Numbered from the stretch's first letter, positions 1 through 11,499 are shown. The stretch is 64,000 nt of DNA from Chenopodium formosanum (GCA_024500155.1 CM044862.1:27803501-27867500), one strand, 5' to 3'. Translations and numbers: made by a program. Notes: generated from the letters alone by a model not told the origin.

Positions 1-4
1 TGGT

Positions 5-712
5 ATGGATCACAACTTCTCTGCCCCAAGAACTCCACAACAAAATGGAGTGGTGGAACGCAAGAATAGAAGCCTTGAAGACATGGCCAGGACAATGCTG
101 ATATCAAGCAGGCTGCCTAGGAATTTCTGGGCTGAAGCAATTAACACAGCATGTTATATACTTAACAGAGTATCTGTTAGGGCCATCACCAATAAAACTC
201 CCTATGAACTTATGAAAGGGAGAAAGCCTAATATTTCCTACTTTAGACCTTTTGGTTGTAAATGCTTTATTCACAATAATGGTAAAAGGAACTTGGGTAA
301 ATTTGATGAACGTAGTGATGAGGCAGTATTCCTAGGATATGCCTCTAATAGTAAAGCTTACAGAGTCTATAATAAAAGAACTATGTGTGTTGAGGAGTCT
401 GTACATATTATATTTGATAAAACTGAACATTTGGTTGATGTACATGATTGTGATGATGATTTCAAAATTGGACTTGTGTGTAAGCAGAATCCAGATGAGG
501 AACCAGCATCACAGCAGAAGCACCAAGTTGAAATTGCTGAAGTAACGAATCCTGAAGCAAACGCTGAACCTGAGATGGAGAATGCACCAGGAACTCCACT
601 TCAAGAACAGACTGATGTTCATAATGAAGACCAGAATTTGGAAACACCTGAAGAAGTTCAAACTGAGTTCCATGAACAAGTTCCTACAAAAGAACCAGTC
701 GACAATGATTAA
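5..712 (+). pseudogene. pol: C1 pol: integrase C-terminal part and linker
   Basis: This is an open frame entering from upstream. It begins in the integrase catalytic core at the copia motif PQQNGVVERKN, whose Glu (codon 56-58) is the third residue of the DDE triad. The usual tail follows: FWAEAINTACYILNR, then TPYELMKGRKPNISYFRPFGC, then FLGYASNSKAYRVYN. An acidic, Glu- and Pro-rich linker follows and ends at a stop at 710-712, before RT. The first two catalytic Asp residues are outside the window. An intact Sirevirus reads through this point into RT, so I infer a broken polyprotein. Confidence 0.85.
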
Positions 713-718
713 GAAAAA

Positions 719-2397
719 TTGTATCCAATCAAGGATTTCACTCCAAGGCCCTGGAAATATCAAAATTCACATCCAGTTGATGTAATCATGAGTGATATCA
801 CAAAAGGAACTCAAACCAGATCTCAGCTTAGGAACTTCTGTGCATTTAGTGCATTCCTTTCCTTCATGGAACCTAAGAATTATGTTGAAGCTTTAACTGA
901 CGCTGACTGGATTAATGCTATGCAGGCCGAATTAAATAAATTTGAAAGAAATAAAGTTTGGCATCTGGAACCTAGACCAAAAGATAAGAAGTCCATTGGA
1001 CTAAAATGGGTATTCAAAAACAAACTAGAAGAACATGGTATTATTGTCAGGAACAAAGCAAGACTAGTTGTACAAGGTTTCAACCAGTAGGAAGGAATAG
1101 ATTTTGAAGAGACATTTGCTCCAGTAGCCAGGTTAGAGGTTATTCGTTTACTTATTGCCTTTGCTGCTTATATGGGATTTAGGTTGTACAAGATGGATGT
1201 TACATGTGCCTTCTTAAATGGATATTTAAATGAGGAAGTCTATGTGGAACAGCCTCGTGGGTTTTAAAATCCAGAGTTCCCAAACCATGTCTATACGCTT
1301 GACAAAGCTCTTTATTGGCTAAAGCAAGCTCCTAGAGCATGGTATGAAAGATTATCTAAGTTCCTTTGGCTAATGGTTTTAAACGTGGCAAAATTGATAA
1401 AACTTTGTTTTTAAAGTCAAATGGAACTGATATCTTAGTTGTACAAATTCATGTTGATGATATTTTATTTGGTGCAACTAACGAATCTTTATGCAAGTAT
1501 TTTGCTGACCTTATGAGTGAAGAATTTGAAATGAGCATGACTGAAGAATTAAATTTCTTCCTTGGCTTGCAAATCAAGCAAACTGAAGAGGGAATCATGA
1601 TTCATCAGCAAAAATATATTAAGGAACTGATTAAGAAATACAAGTTGGAAAATGCCAAAACCAATAATACTCCTATGGGAATTGCTACTAGATTAGATGA
1701 AGATCCATCTAGAACTTGCATAGATCAATCTATGTATATAGGTATGATAGGCTCACTACTCTACTTAACAGCTAGTAGACCTGACATATCTTTTAGTGTA
1801 GGTCCGTGCTCCAGGTTCTAAGCAAATCCAAAGGAGTCTCACCTGACAGCAATAAAAAGAATTCTAAGATACTTGAAAGGAACTGATGATTTGAGTCTCT
1901 TCTATCCCAGAAGTGATTCTTTTGATTTGAATAGTTTTACTGATGTTGACTATGCAGGTGATCTGGTTGATAGAAAAAGCACTTCAGGTATGGTACAATT
2001 TTTAGGTCCCTGTTTATTTTCTTGGGGTTCCAAGAAGCAAAACACAGTTGCTTTATCTACTGCAGAAGCTGAATATGTGGCAGCAGTAGCATGTTGCTCA
2101 CAAGTTCTATGGATAAAACAATAGGTCAGTGATTTTGAAATTATTTTTGAATGTGTACCTATTTACTGTGATAATACTAGTGCTATATGTATTTCTAAGG
2201 ATCCAGTTCAACACTCAAAGGTAAAACACATCCACATTAGGCATCACTTTCTAAAAGATAATGTGGAGCAAGGGAATATAAAGTTAGAATTTTGTCAAAC
2301 TTAAAATCAAATTGCAGATATTCTAACCAAGCCCTTGAATAGAGAAAGATTTGAGAAATTGAGACTGGAACTTGGGATGATCAAGCTGAAGTACTAG
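719..2397 (+). pseudogene. pol: C1 pol: reverse transcriptase and RNase H, broken
   Basis: The copia RT begins with WINAMQAELNKFERNKVW and continues through GLKWVFKNKL, ARLVVQGFNQ, the FAPVARLEVIRLL region and KMDVTCAFLNGYL. Stops interrupt it near 1088 and 1265, and a frame change follows near 1360. The catalytic box, normally YVDD, reads HVDD (1450-1461). RNase H follows with SFTDVDYAGD, RKSTSG and STAEAEYVA, then the YCDNTSAI and DILTKPL motifs, with stops near 1820, 2122 and 2302. The expected pol stop is at 2395-2397. Order and motifs are typical of a Sirevirus. The breaks mean no active enzyme can come from this copy. Confidence 0.88.
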
Positions 2398-2754
2398 CCT
2401 CTAAAGTTCCAAGATATGGCAAAGTAAAAAATAATGTAAATAAAGCAAAAAGAGCTTCTGCCACAACCTTGGTGTGATAAACATAGCTAAAGTGTCACCG
2501 TTGTTAATCACTGAAGGTAAGTTCATTAAATGCTCAATTAATTTTGATAATAGTAATGTACATTGTATATGTGTAGAAAACGTGTTCCAATTACGTATTT
2601 ATAAACTGAAACTTCGTTTTTAAATGAACTTAGAAAGAAAAGGATTTTTTGGTAAATTCATCCTACGCACTTTATTTTTGGAAAATTAATTGAATCTGTT
2701 CAATTAATGACTGCTCAGTAAACCCCTTAAAATTCCATACACCGCTTCATTAAA
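2398..2754. other. Spacer between C1 pol and the env-like gene
   Basis: This is AT-rich non-coding sequence with no open frame or repeat I could recognise. It leads into the TATA box of the downstream ORF and probably holds that gene's upstream promoter sequence (inference). Confidence 0.5.
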
Positions 2755-2763
2755 TATAAAAGG
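2755..2763 (+). promoter_or_regulatory. TATA box before the C1 env-like ORF
   Basis: The sequence tataaaagg lies 98 bases before the ATG at 2861, so a start of transcription near 2790 would leave a short leader. The ATG context, aaaccATGGcc, is close to the best plant start context. Together these suggest that the extra ORF has its own promoter, separate from the LTR (inference). Confidence 0.55.
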
Positions 2764-2860
2764 CCCTCACAACCACCTTACATCATCACACTGTCAAATA
2801 AAATTTACTCCAGTGTGAAAAAATTCTACACTCTTTTAAAACCTCTTAAAGAAGAAAACC

Positions 2861-4362
2861 ATGGCCATAATCTCATCCCTCAGTTCATCTGAAAATTCAC
2901 ACAACAACCATCCCTATGAACAAGAAGAAGTTTCATCACTTCTGATTGTTTCTTGCACTGAAACTCAAATCATAAACCCGCCTTCATCCACCATGCAAAA
3001 CCCTAAACCTGAACAGCTGGAGAACATCACCAAGACGGTACTTGACAAATTGAAAGAATGGAAGGAAAAGAAAGGTCAGGAAAAGACACTAGAGGATCAC
3101 ATTAAGGAGTTTGCTCGTAACTTGGAGGAGGAGGGTTCTGAAAAGGAGAAATCAGAGAACGAAGAAGAAATAGATCAAGCTGAGCTTGAATCACAAGCAG
3201 GAAGGTATGTTGCTGGTCATCGTATTGATTTATATTGGTGTAGAAGTGCTAGGTTTCTAGAATTTTTTGATTTGATTAAGTTCCAAGGATGGGAGTATCT
3301 GTTGGTCAAAGTTTCTGATAATTTCAGGTATCCGATTGTTATGACTGAGTTATGTCAAAATTTTCAAGCAAATTGGGTATAATTACCAGTAAGGTGGGTG
3401 GTATAAATATTGAATTAGATGTGGAAACACTTAGTAAAATTCTGAAAACCCCTATGGAAGGGTATGAGACTTACAGTAAGGGTAAGACAAGTGTTAAGGT
3501 TGGGAATTACTTAAGTGGTGACATAGTTGAAGCCCTTGGAGGAAAAAGGGGGAAGAACACTATGAGTCATAATGATCTGAGTCCTTTAAATAAGCTATTG
3601 TTTAACCTTGTTAAGAAAACCATCTTGCCAAGGAATGCAAAAAAGGGTGAAGCATGTTTGATAGACATGGCTGTGATTTTTTGTCTGTCAAGGAGAATTA
3701 AAGTTAATTTTCCCTCTCTTATGTATCAGCACTTGGCACATTGTGTTCCAAGTGAAACAAAAGTAGGATATAGTGCTATTTTGTCCACTGTGTTTGAAAG
3801 TCTTGGAGTGTAGTTTAAAGGAAAGTATGGGGGCTTAGATGAGAAGCCAGAAAATGTGATTAACGTTGATACTCTTGCTGGTCTGAGCTTAGAGGTGGTT
3901 CAAGGAAAGATTTAGAAGTTAGAGAAGGAAGAAGAGAAGGCAGAAAGGTCTAGAGGGAAGAGAAAACAGAAGGAAATGAGTGTTAAACCTGTAAGAAAAA
4001 GCAGGAGGCTATCTGAAAATGCTTTGCTTCATACCAGCATGGAGAAACCTTTGGAGCTGGAAACTGATGAGAAAGTACTTGAGGGGCAAGTGGCTGAACT
4101 AACGGATAGAATGGAGAGGGTTGAAATTCAAGCAAAGGAATCAGCTTGAAAGGTTCAGCTTCAAAAGCTGGAGATAATGGTGCAGGAGCAGGGCAAGGCA
4201 CTAAAAGATCAGAAGAATATTGTGCAGGCACAGGACAAGGCTCTGAAGTAACAGAAGGAGGAGTTCCAACAGAAGCTACAGAGTCTTGAGCAAAGGCTGG
4301 CAACTCTTATTGCACAACAAAAAGAAGACATCAAACAGATTCTGGACCTCTTGCAGACTTAG
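2861..4362 (+). pseudogene. C1 env-like / putative plant transposon protein with coiled coil
   Basis: This is the extra ORF that Sireviruses carry after pol. The N-terminus is Ser/Thr-rich, then acidic and Lys-rich (about residues 40-110). A globular part follows around FLEFFDLIKFQGW and continues after a frame change near 3360-3380 into LSPLNKLLFNLVKKTILPR, a pattern I recognise from the 'putative plant transposon protein' domain of SIRE-type env-like ORFs. The C-terminal third is a heptad-rich, Glu/Gln/Lys-rich coiled coil ending at 4362. In-frame stops lie at 3811-3813, about 3913, 4148 and 4249. I see no signal peptide or membrane segment, so an envelope role is not supported. The start is chosen by the ATG context and upstream TATA box. 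Confidence 0.7.
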
Positions 4363-4964
4363 CCATTTCCCTCTTAATCTTCCTAAAATTAACCTACCTT
4401 AACGTCCTTTAGCAGTCATGAACAATTTCAGTTTATGTTTTTTTTTTTAAAAAAAAAATTAAAATAAAATAAATGCTTGAACTTTTTCTTTGGTTTGTAA
4501 TAATTTTTATATAGCAGGATGATAAATCTTTTGATTTTATTGAATGCTTTTGGAACTGTCTATACATGTGTGCTTTAGTATGTTATGAATGCTTAAACAG
4601 GAGAGTAGAACTTACTTGAGGTTGTTTAGCAGCGCTGCCTTTAGTTTCCCACACTCGATGAATTTCTTAATAAACTTGAAAAAGCAGGACTTTTTGATAA
4701 TGCCAAAAGAGGGAAAAGAAGAAGCAAACATGGAGGCTGAAGTTGTTCTGGGTTCCAGTTGATAAAGTATCAAAACGTTCTTCTGATATCATGCTTATAG
4801 ATTAGTTTACTTTCTGTCTTAGTTATTTCTGTCTATTTTTTATTTTAATTTATGTTTTTAATTCAGTTGTGTGTTTACTTTTTGTTTATAAATCAAAAAT
4901 ACAAAAATACGTCCTTCTATTTTGTTTTAACTTTCTCTAGAGTTTGCTTAAGTTTGTCATCATC
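4363..4964. other. C1 3' non-coding region
   Basis: This AT-rich stretch lies between the env-like stop and the polypurine tract. It contains an A/T homopolymer run near 4440-4465. I see no gene in it. Confidence 0.6.
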
Positions 4965-4978
4965 AAAAAGGGAGAAAT
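4965..4978 (+). other. C1 polypurine tract
   Basis: The run aaaaagggagaaat lies directly before the LTR start TGTTGATG at 4979, preceded by catcatc. This matches the usual Sirevirus second-strand priming site in sequence type and position. Confidence 0.8.
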
Positions 4979-5569
4979 TGTTGATGTTTAAAGGTTTTGA
5001 TGATGAGGAACTTAAACTACAGCAAACTCATTTAATAAAGGTTTTTCAAGTGTTTGTTTAGTTTAGGTGAAATTGATCTTGGAGATGAAAGAAGTAACTG
5101 AAACTAAGAAGACTTGAAGAAGTTCTTTATTCAAGAAGGTTATTCGAAACAGAAGAAGTGTTCCCTCACAAGAACTGAGTTCCCTAACAGGAACGTTCCC
5201 TTACAGGAACTTGAAGATGACTGGCTAAGATCTTTGGAGGAACTTAGTAAGCGTGGAGCCCAAGTAAACCTACTAGTACAAGACTGCGGCGCAGCAATGA
5301 TTTAGTTAAAGATTTTATCTTCTATATTCATTGTTAAATATATGTTAAGCAGGATATGCATGAAGTCTATTATAAGCGTGACAAGTTAGCTTGACAAATA
5401 AATTAAAATCGGAAAAGATAAAAGATAGAATTCGAAAAAGATTTTCTTTAAATGTTTATTTCTTAAAATCAGTTTGTTAAAAAGATATTATGCTTTTTAA
5501 CTAAATCTTTCTATCTAATTTTATTTTCGAAAAAGATTTTCTTCTAAATGATTTACAAAAAAACAGTTG

Positions 5570-8174
5570 ATGAGTTACATTTATGTCACTCTTAGGGAGT
5601 AGTTTTAGAGTCATTTTCGTGTTTATTTTATCTTATTTTCCTTTCTTTCTCTTGTTTTCTCTTTAATAAAGTTTCTTGTTTATTTGGTAGTGTTGGAGCG
5701 TTTTAGTTTATTTTCTTTATTTTATTAGCTTTAGTTTATTTTCGTATTTTATTTTACTTTATTTGCTTGTATAGTTTTTTGTCTTTATTAGTTTTAGTTT
5801 TATTTTTCTTATTTCTATTTTACTTTTATTTATTTTAATTAGTTTGGAGTGTTTTTCACATTTTATTTGTTTGTGTTTTATTTAATTTTGTTTGTTTTAG
5901 TTTTAATTCTCTCTTTTCCTATTTTAGTTTATTTAGTTTTATTTTATTTATTTCATTCCTTTTTATCTTGATTTCCCCTCGTGTTTTTGGTTGTAGGTGT
6001 CCCGGGTTTCAAGGTCATGTCCGTGTTCGGAGGTCCAAGGTTTGAGGCGCAAAACTTGAGCCAACCCAAGCTTCTGCCTCCTATCCTTCACCCCATCTCT
6101 CTTAACCTCCACCACACCAACACCACAGCCAATCCACTCCCCTACTTCACCCCGCAGCAGCACCAACACAAACAAACCGCACCTAGCAGCGCCACCACAC
6201 ACAACAGCAGCTACCCCCTGCTCTCAGCACCTCACATGACCACAACTAAGCACCACAACACCCCTCACAGCTGCCGCAACAACCATACCCCAAACCAACC
6301 CGCAATTTTCCAAACCACCCACAATCAACCACCAATTACCATCAGCCGCACCTGACCACCGCAATCACCCCGCAACACCACCGCGCAATAGAGCAGCCCG
6401 CAATTCACACCACCGCACAGCTGCCGCAACCAATACACCACCTGACCACCTTCCCTTGATACCACCAACAGCCACAACAACAACTATACCTCCAGAAATC
6501 ACCTCGCAACAACCACCAATTAACTCCCCTACTCCCTCACGCACACAGCAGCTTGCCAAACCCCAACATCGCAAACCACCAGCGCACCACCATTAGCACC
6601 AACAGCAGCAACATTGCGCAACCAACCTCCGCCACCTTCCTTTGTTTCCACTCGCAACAACAACAACCAGCAGCAACAATTTGCGCCACATCAAACCACC
6701 AATTCACACAAGCATCAGCTAAAAATAGAGAAAAATTAGAGTAAATCACAAATTGATCGGGTTCGGGCTAACCGTTGGTGGTTCGGTCAAAGTTCGAGCC
6801 AGAGACTTTGTGGGTTTTTATAATCGAAGAGGAGTGGTCGAACATACCCATGGTTCGACCGAACCAACCCCGTATTTCGGCCGCACCAACCCATGGTTCG
6901 ACCGAACCGCTCCACGAGCTTCACACATGGGTTTTAATGAAGATGAACGGTGGTGATTAAGATGATTACTTGCTGATGGTTGATGGTGATAGAGCAGCCA
7001 TGAATTTGGAAGAAAAGGGGAATTGGGGTTGCTGATGTTTTGGGGGATTTTGGTTTTATTTTTATTTTTCTTTTATTTTTATTTCTTTTCCTTTTCCTTT
7101 TCTTATTTCTTTTCTCTTTTGTTTTCTTTTCTCTTTTATTTTCTTTTTATTTCCTTTTCTTTCTTTATTTTATTTCCTTCTTTTCTTTTTCTATATTTCC
7201 TAGTTTTATTAGCTTAGTATAAATACCCAATTTTGGGGTAATTAGGAGAACATTCAATAACTATCTATTCTTCTCTCTAATTAGTTTTAGGAGAGCTTCT
7301 CTCTCTAGGTTTATCTTAGGATTAGGGTAGTTTTGAGAGAGAAAGTGAGGGTTTCACCATTGTTGAAGTTGGATTTTGAAGAAGAAATTGATCATCTTTT
7401 CTATAGATTTACATCTTCAATTAATGAGAATCTATAACTCTCTCTCCTCTATTTTTATTGTTTTATTTTGATTATTATTTTTGTTGTTTGTATTGCTTGT
7501 TGATCATGTTGATTCTTGATTATTTGTTGATTAATCTTGTTATTATCATGATTAGTGAGTAATTTCCCCATTAAGGGGATGGTTGTGGTGTAGTTGGACC
7601 TTGAGCATGTTCTAGGGTTTAGAATTGATTTATTTGTGATTAAAGTCTTTATATGCTTGATATTCTTTAATCTTCTTGCAAGTACACATTGTTGGTTGAT
7701 TAAAGGTGAATCTTTGCTAACAAGAAACAGAAGTTGACTTAGTTAAGGTTCATTACTATTGATTTTTATTTAATAGTACCTCCTAGTATATTGTTCTAAT
7801 GTGGAAACATAGAGGCTATGTTAGGAGAAGTTAATTGACCCCGGAAGGGGCTAGATTGGATCCTTTATTTCAATATTTGAGCATGTTTAGTTCATAATTA
7901 ATTCAATTTTTATGCCTTTGTTTATGTTCAAGTGAATGCTATACCTAAACCATTTCCCTTAATGTTTTATTTCTTGTTTTAGCATTTCTAGACTTTAGTT
8001 TATTTATCTCCTATTCCGGACTAGCTTAATTGTCGATAACATTTTGTGGTGTTTAATCGTTCTCTGTTGTTCGACCCCTATGCTTGCCTTATACTCGTAT
8101 TAGGTTTGTTTAGGTTTTATAAATTGTATTTGATCTAGAGATAGACAATTGACGACGCGTTTATTCCCTTGTCA
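5570..8174 (+). mobile_element. Solo LTR A of a large-LTR family, inside the C1 LTR
   Basis: This 2605-bp block starts TG, ends CA, and is flanked by acagt (5565-5569) and accgt (8175-8179), a 5-bp target duplication with one mismatch. It shares order and sequence with block B (8967-11494) read on the other strand: tatgtcac near the start, a cctcgtgttttt/gtaggtgt motif near 5978-6000, a C/A-rich middle (about 6060-6740), a T-rich tract (about 7045-7210), a TATA box near 7217-7225 and a cgaccc/actcgtatta motif near the end. I see no primer-binding site, polypurine tract or internal domain. A solo LTR is therefore the simplest reading; a non-autonomous element is the alternative. Confidence 0.65.
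7217..7225 (+). promoter_or_regulatory. TATA box of solo LTR A
   Basis: The sequence gtataaata lies just after a 160-base T-rich tract, and a CT-rich segment follows that could be the transcription start region. Block B has the same box on the minus strand near 9906-9918, which supports an LTR promoter. Confidence 0.55.
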
Positions 8175-8248
8175 ACCGTGTATAAAGATAAGTTAAGTTT
8201 AACTTATTTATCTTTAAGGAAACCTACTTGCTATACAAGTAATGCTTG

Positions 8249-8257
8249 TATAAATAG
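8249..8257 (+). promoter_or_regulatory. TATA box of the C1 LTR
   Basis: The sequence tataaatag lies in the LTR part downstream of the nested insertion. The insertion therefore separates the LTR's 5' 590 bases from its core promoter. Confidence 0.55.
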
Positions 8258-8838
8258 TAGAGAAAAAGGAGTTTAGGTTTTTTTTGTGAGTTTTATGCGT
8301 GAAAAATTTACAGAGCTTTAATTGTGTAAGTTTGCCATGCTTATCATCTTGTCATATTAGTATTGGGTTTCATGCATAGCTTGCTGATCATATACTAGGT
8401 GTCTTTACTTGTAATTGGTTTGGGTTATTTGGGTGAGAGTGTTTTTGTTATCATTGCATACAGAGAGAGAGAGAGCTTCTGTTGAGAAGTTGATAAGATC
8501 TGTGCTTAGGGAGTACGAGAGAAAGTCTGAGTGTGGGACTTAGACTGGGTAGAATAGAATCCTATTCCGTAGCAAGTTCGTTCAGGAACTTGTGAGTAGA
8601 GGTTTGATTATAATAGGTTGTAACTTGGTGTTTGCCCTATTATAGTGAAATTGTTTGTGTTCGAAATCCCTAAGGTAGGGTCGAGGTTGTACTTCTAGTT
8701 GGGTACTAGAAGGTTTCCTCGTAAAATCCTGTGTGCATTGCAAGTTCCTATTTTATTCTGTTTTAAATTTGAAAAAGTAGTCACTAGGAACTCACCTACA
8801 ATTCACCCCCCCTCTTGTAGTGTTCGTCTCAACTAACA

Positions 8839-8966
8839 GACATTAAAGCCTCTTTCAATATGTTGTTAGGACGCCCTTGGCTTCATGAGCTAAAGGCAAT
8901 TCCATCATCGCTGCACCAGAAAGTGAAAGCCATAGTTGGAGGGGTTCCGATTACTATTGATGCTTC
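8839..8966 (+). pseudogene. pol: T1 protease C-terminal fragment
   Basis: This translates as DIKASFNMLLGRPWLHELK and onward to VGGVPITIDAS. It matches the corresponding parts of T2 (about 25885-26010) and T4 (about 60615-60740) almost residue for residue. The DNGSA active-site part lies upstream, beyond the C1 insertion. The frame runs straight across solo LTR B: joining 8966 to 11500 continues DAS to PMRI, as in T4, so B interrupted a continuous gene. Confidence 0.8.
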
Positions 8967-11494
8967 TGATCGAGGTATTAGATAGTGTCGTTAGTCTACT
9001 AACCCTAATCAAATTAACAATTTATAATACCTAAACTACCCTAATACGAGTATAGGGGTAAGTAAAGGGTCGAACCCAAAAGGACTAAGTGTATCAATCT
9101 ATGCTAATTAGACTACTAGGAAAGCTTGTGAGGTAAAGAGAGGTTCAACTAAACACTACTAAGAGCAAATAACTAACACTAGGGAAAGTGGAATCCAATT
9201 ACATCAATACATTTAATAACATCATACAATTAGATGAAAATGACCTTGATTAGGAACAATCAACACATTTAACTCACTCTCGCACAATTAAGCATGTTAA
9301 TTATCCTACTAAACTAATTCACTCTCGTGGAACTAGCCTAGCAAAGGTATGGAAGAATTTAGACCCTCAAACAACTCACCTTCGCACAATTGATTGAATG
9401 CACGATTAAGAACATAGAATCAATTAGCTAGAAAGATTCTAATCCATAAAAGCATCATCCATACACAATAATCAAGAAACAATTTCATACTAACCACAAT
9501 CAATCATCAAATTAATTAACATAACCTTCATCCATTTCCCTAGAACAAAACCTAAACTAACATAATGAACAAAAATATTGAAAACAAGGTAAAATAATAA
9601 TAAAAGCAAGAATCAACAACTAAACTAATTAATCTACTCAAATAAACAAATAAATAAGCAAAAACAATAATAAATGAAAGCAATAAAGGTGAGAGAAAGT
9701 TAGGAAAACTCATTGAATTTATGAGAGGAAAAATCCACAAATTTGCTTCTTCAAAATCCCAAAAACTCCATGAAAAATCCAATCTTTCTCTCTCTAAACT
9801 ACTCCTAACCCTAAGAGAGATAAAATAAAGGCTAAACTAATCTAATCTAATCTAAAATAATGTTAAGTGAAAGTTTTGAGAAAATAACCCCAAAGGGGTA
9901 TTTATAATATAAGGCTAAATACAATAAAGTAAAAGAGAAAACTAAAAAGAAATAAAAACTAAACTAAAATAATTAAAATAACTAAACTTAAAAACCAAAA
10001 ATAAAACTAAAATAAAAATAAAATAAAAGAAAAGAAAATGAAAAGAAAAAGGAAAACAAAAACCAAAAACCACTAATTTCCCCAAAAACCCACCATTCAA
10101 TCGGATCTCCCAATTTCATTCCCCTTTCCCATTCGTGGCTGCTCCATTCACCATATCAATTAAATAATCCTCACAATCACCGTTCATCAACAATATCATC
10201 ATCTAGCATCTCCAAATCGTGGCCGTCCAATTCTCATTAAAGATCACGTGAAAAGCTCGTGATTGACCCACGATTGCGCGCCCGCACAGACATCGCACAG
10301 AGGTCGCACAAACTTACTGCCTCGACCTGAATTTGGACTCCAATTGTGTGCGCTTTCTGACAGGGGTGCGCGGCCGCGGAGGTAAGTGTTGCTGCAATTG
10401 TTGCGGGTTGCTGCTGGTGTTTCTGTGAATTGGTGGTTGACGTTGTGGTGATTGGAGGTGTTAGGGTTTGCTTGGGTGAATTGGTTGCGGTGGATGGAAA
10501 TTGGTGTGATTGAAGGTGGCTGAAATTAAGTGGGTTGCGAAGGCTGGTGGTTGAAATTGGTGGCTGGTGCTGCGAATTGCAGATTGTTGTCGCTGCTGTT
10601 CAGGTTTGTGTTTAGTGATAGGTGCAGCGCAACAATGGTTGCGCGTGAGTGGTGGTGGGTGGTTGTAAGTTGCGATTGGTTGCGTTGTTGGTGTTAATGT
10701 GGGGTTGCGCGTTGGTGGAACGCGTGGTGGTGTAGCGCTGGTGGGAGCAGGGGATTGTGGCTGGTGGTTTAATTGGAGGTGGCTGATTGTGTTGGTGTTG
10801 TTGACGGTTGTTGGGTGGTGTTGTGAGGGCTGGTGGTGAATTGGGAATGGTGTGAGTGGGCAGCTTTGCTCTGAGGGCTGGTGGTGGATTGGGAATGCAG
10901 GGAGCAGGGGAGAAGCTGTGTGGTTGGAGTAGGGGAGATGGTGTGGTGTAGGTTAAGAGGTGGGCAGCAGCTAGGTCGGTTAGGGGCATTGTGAAGTGTT
11001 TGACTTGAGTTCGAAACTCCATTTATGACTCAAAACTTGAGACACGTATATTGAACCTCGAACGTTGGACCTCCGAACTCGAACATGACTTTGAAACCCG
11101 GAACACCTACAACAAAAAACACGAGGGTGAAATGGAAAATAAAATAAAATAAAATAAGGAAAATAAAGTAAAATAAATAAAGTAAAATAAAATAAAATAA
11201 AATGCTAAAACTAGAGAAATAATAAAATAAAATGAAATAAAATAAAATAAAATGAAATAAAACAAACTAGAAACTAAAAGAAAATAAATAAAACGAGAGA
11301 AGAGGGAAATTATTAACTAAAACTACAAAAATTAACTAAAAACTAATAAAAAGGGAAAAATTACACAAAATAAAAATAAAAGACAAGAAAAAGCAAATAA
11401 AAGAAGTAAAGGACAAAATGGGCTAAATTATTGGAAAATAAGCCGGAAAACGACTCAATAAACACCCTAGAAGTGACATAAAAGTCACTTATTA
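8967..11494 (-). mobile_element. Solo LTR B, inverted relative to A, inside T1
   Basis: This 2528-bp block is flanked by an exact gcttc duplication (8962-8966 and 11495-11499). Read on the minus strand it starts TA (probably mutated TG) and ends CA. It is the same family as A: the C/A-rich middle is at about 10380-11030, the TATA box near 9906-9918 and the gtaggtgt/cctcgtgtttt motif near 11100-11130, all reversed. It carries no internal domain, primer-binding site or polypurine tract. It lies 792 bases from A in the opposite direction, so the two form a large inverted pair. Confidence 0.68.
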
Positions 11495-11499
11495 GCTTC

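Larger units (their letters stand above)
1..8838 (+). mobile_element. Ty1/copia Sirevirus-like retrotransposon C1, 3' part
   Basis: The window opens inside this element, so its 5' LTR, gag, protease and most of integrase lie upstream. Visible in order are the integrase C-terminus, reverse transcriptase, RNase H, an extra ORF after pol, a polypurine tract and a 3' LTR ending in CA at 8838. The copia order (integrase before RT), the extra post-pol ORF and the long LTR with a C-rich run just before its end fit the Sirevirus (SIRE/Maximus) group. Gypsy protease sequence resumes directly at 8839, so C1 inserted into T1. The 5-bp duplication would be gacat (8839-8843), but its partner is outside the window. 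Confidence 0.85.
4979..8838 (+). repeat. C1 3' LTR, split by solo LTR A
   Basis: It starts TG just after the polypurine tract and ends CA at 8838, preceded by the cacccccc-type run usual near Sirevirus LTR ends. Removing the nested solo LTR (5570-8174) and one copy of its target duplication leaves about 1.25 kb, a normal size for this group. A TATA box at 8249-8257 belongs to this LTR. The partner LTR is outside the window. Confidence 0.78.

Noticed and set aside
2861..4362. True retroviral envelope gene
   Set aside because: No signal peptide, fusion peptide or membrane anchor is visible. The pattern fits plant Sirevirus extra ORFs instead.
5981..6355. Pro/His/Thr/Asn-rich open frame in solo LTR A (and 10612-11022 minus in B)
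   Set aside because: Composition-driven and without a recognisable domain. The two copies do not keep a clear common start or end. Kept as a finding about composition only.
7023..7222. Phe/Leu-rich open frames in the T-rich tract of solo LTR A
   Set aside because: A pure low-complexity effect of a T-rich stretch before the LTR TATA box.
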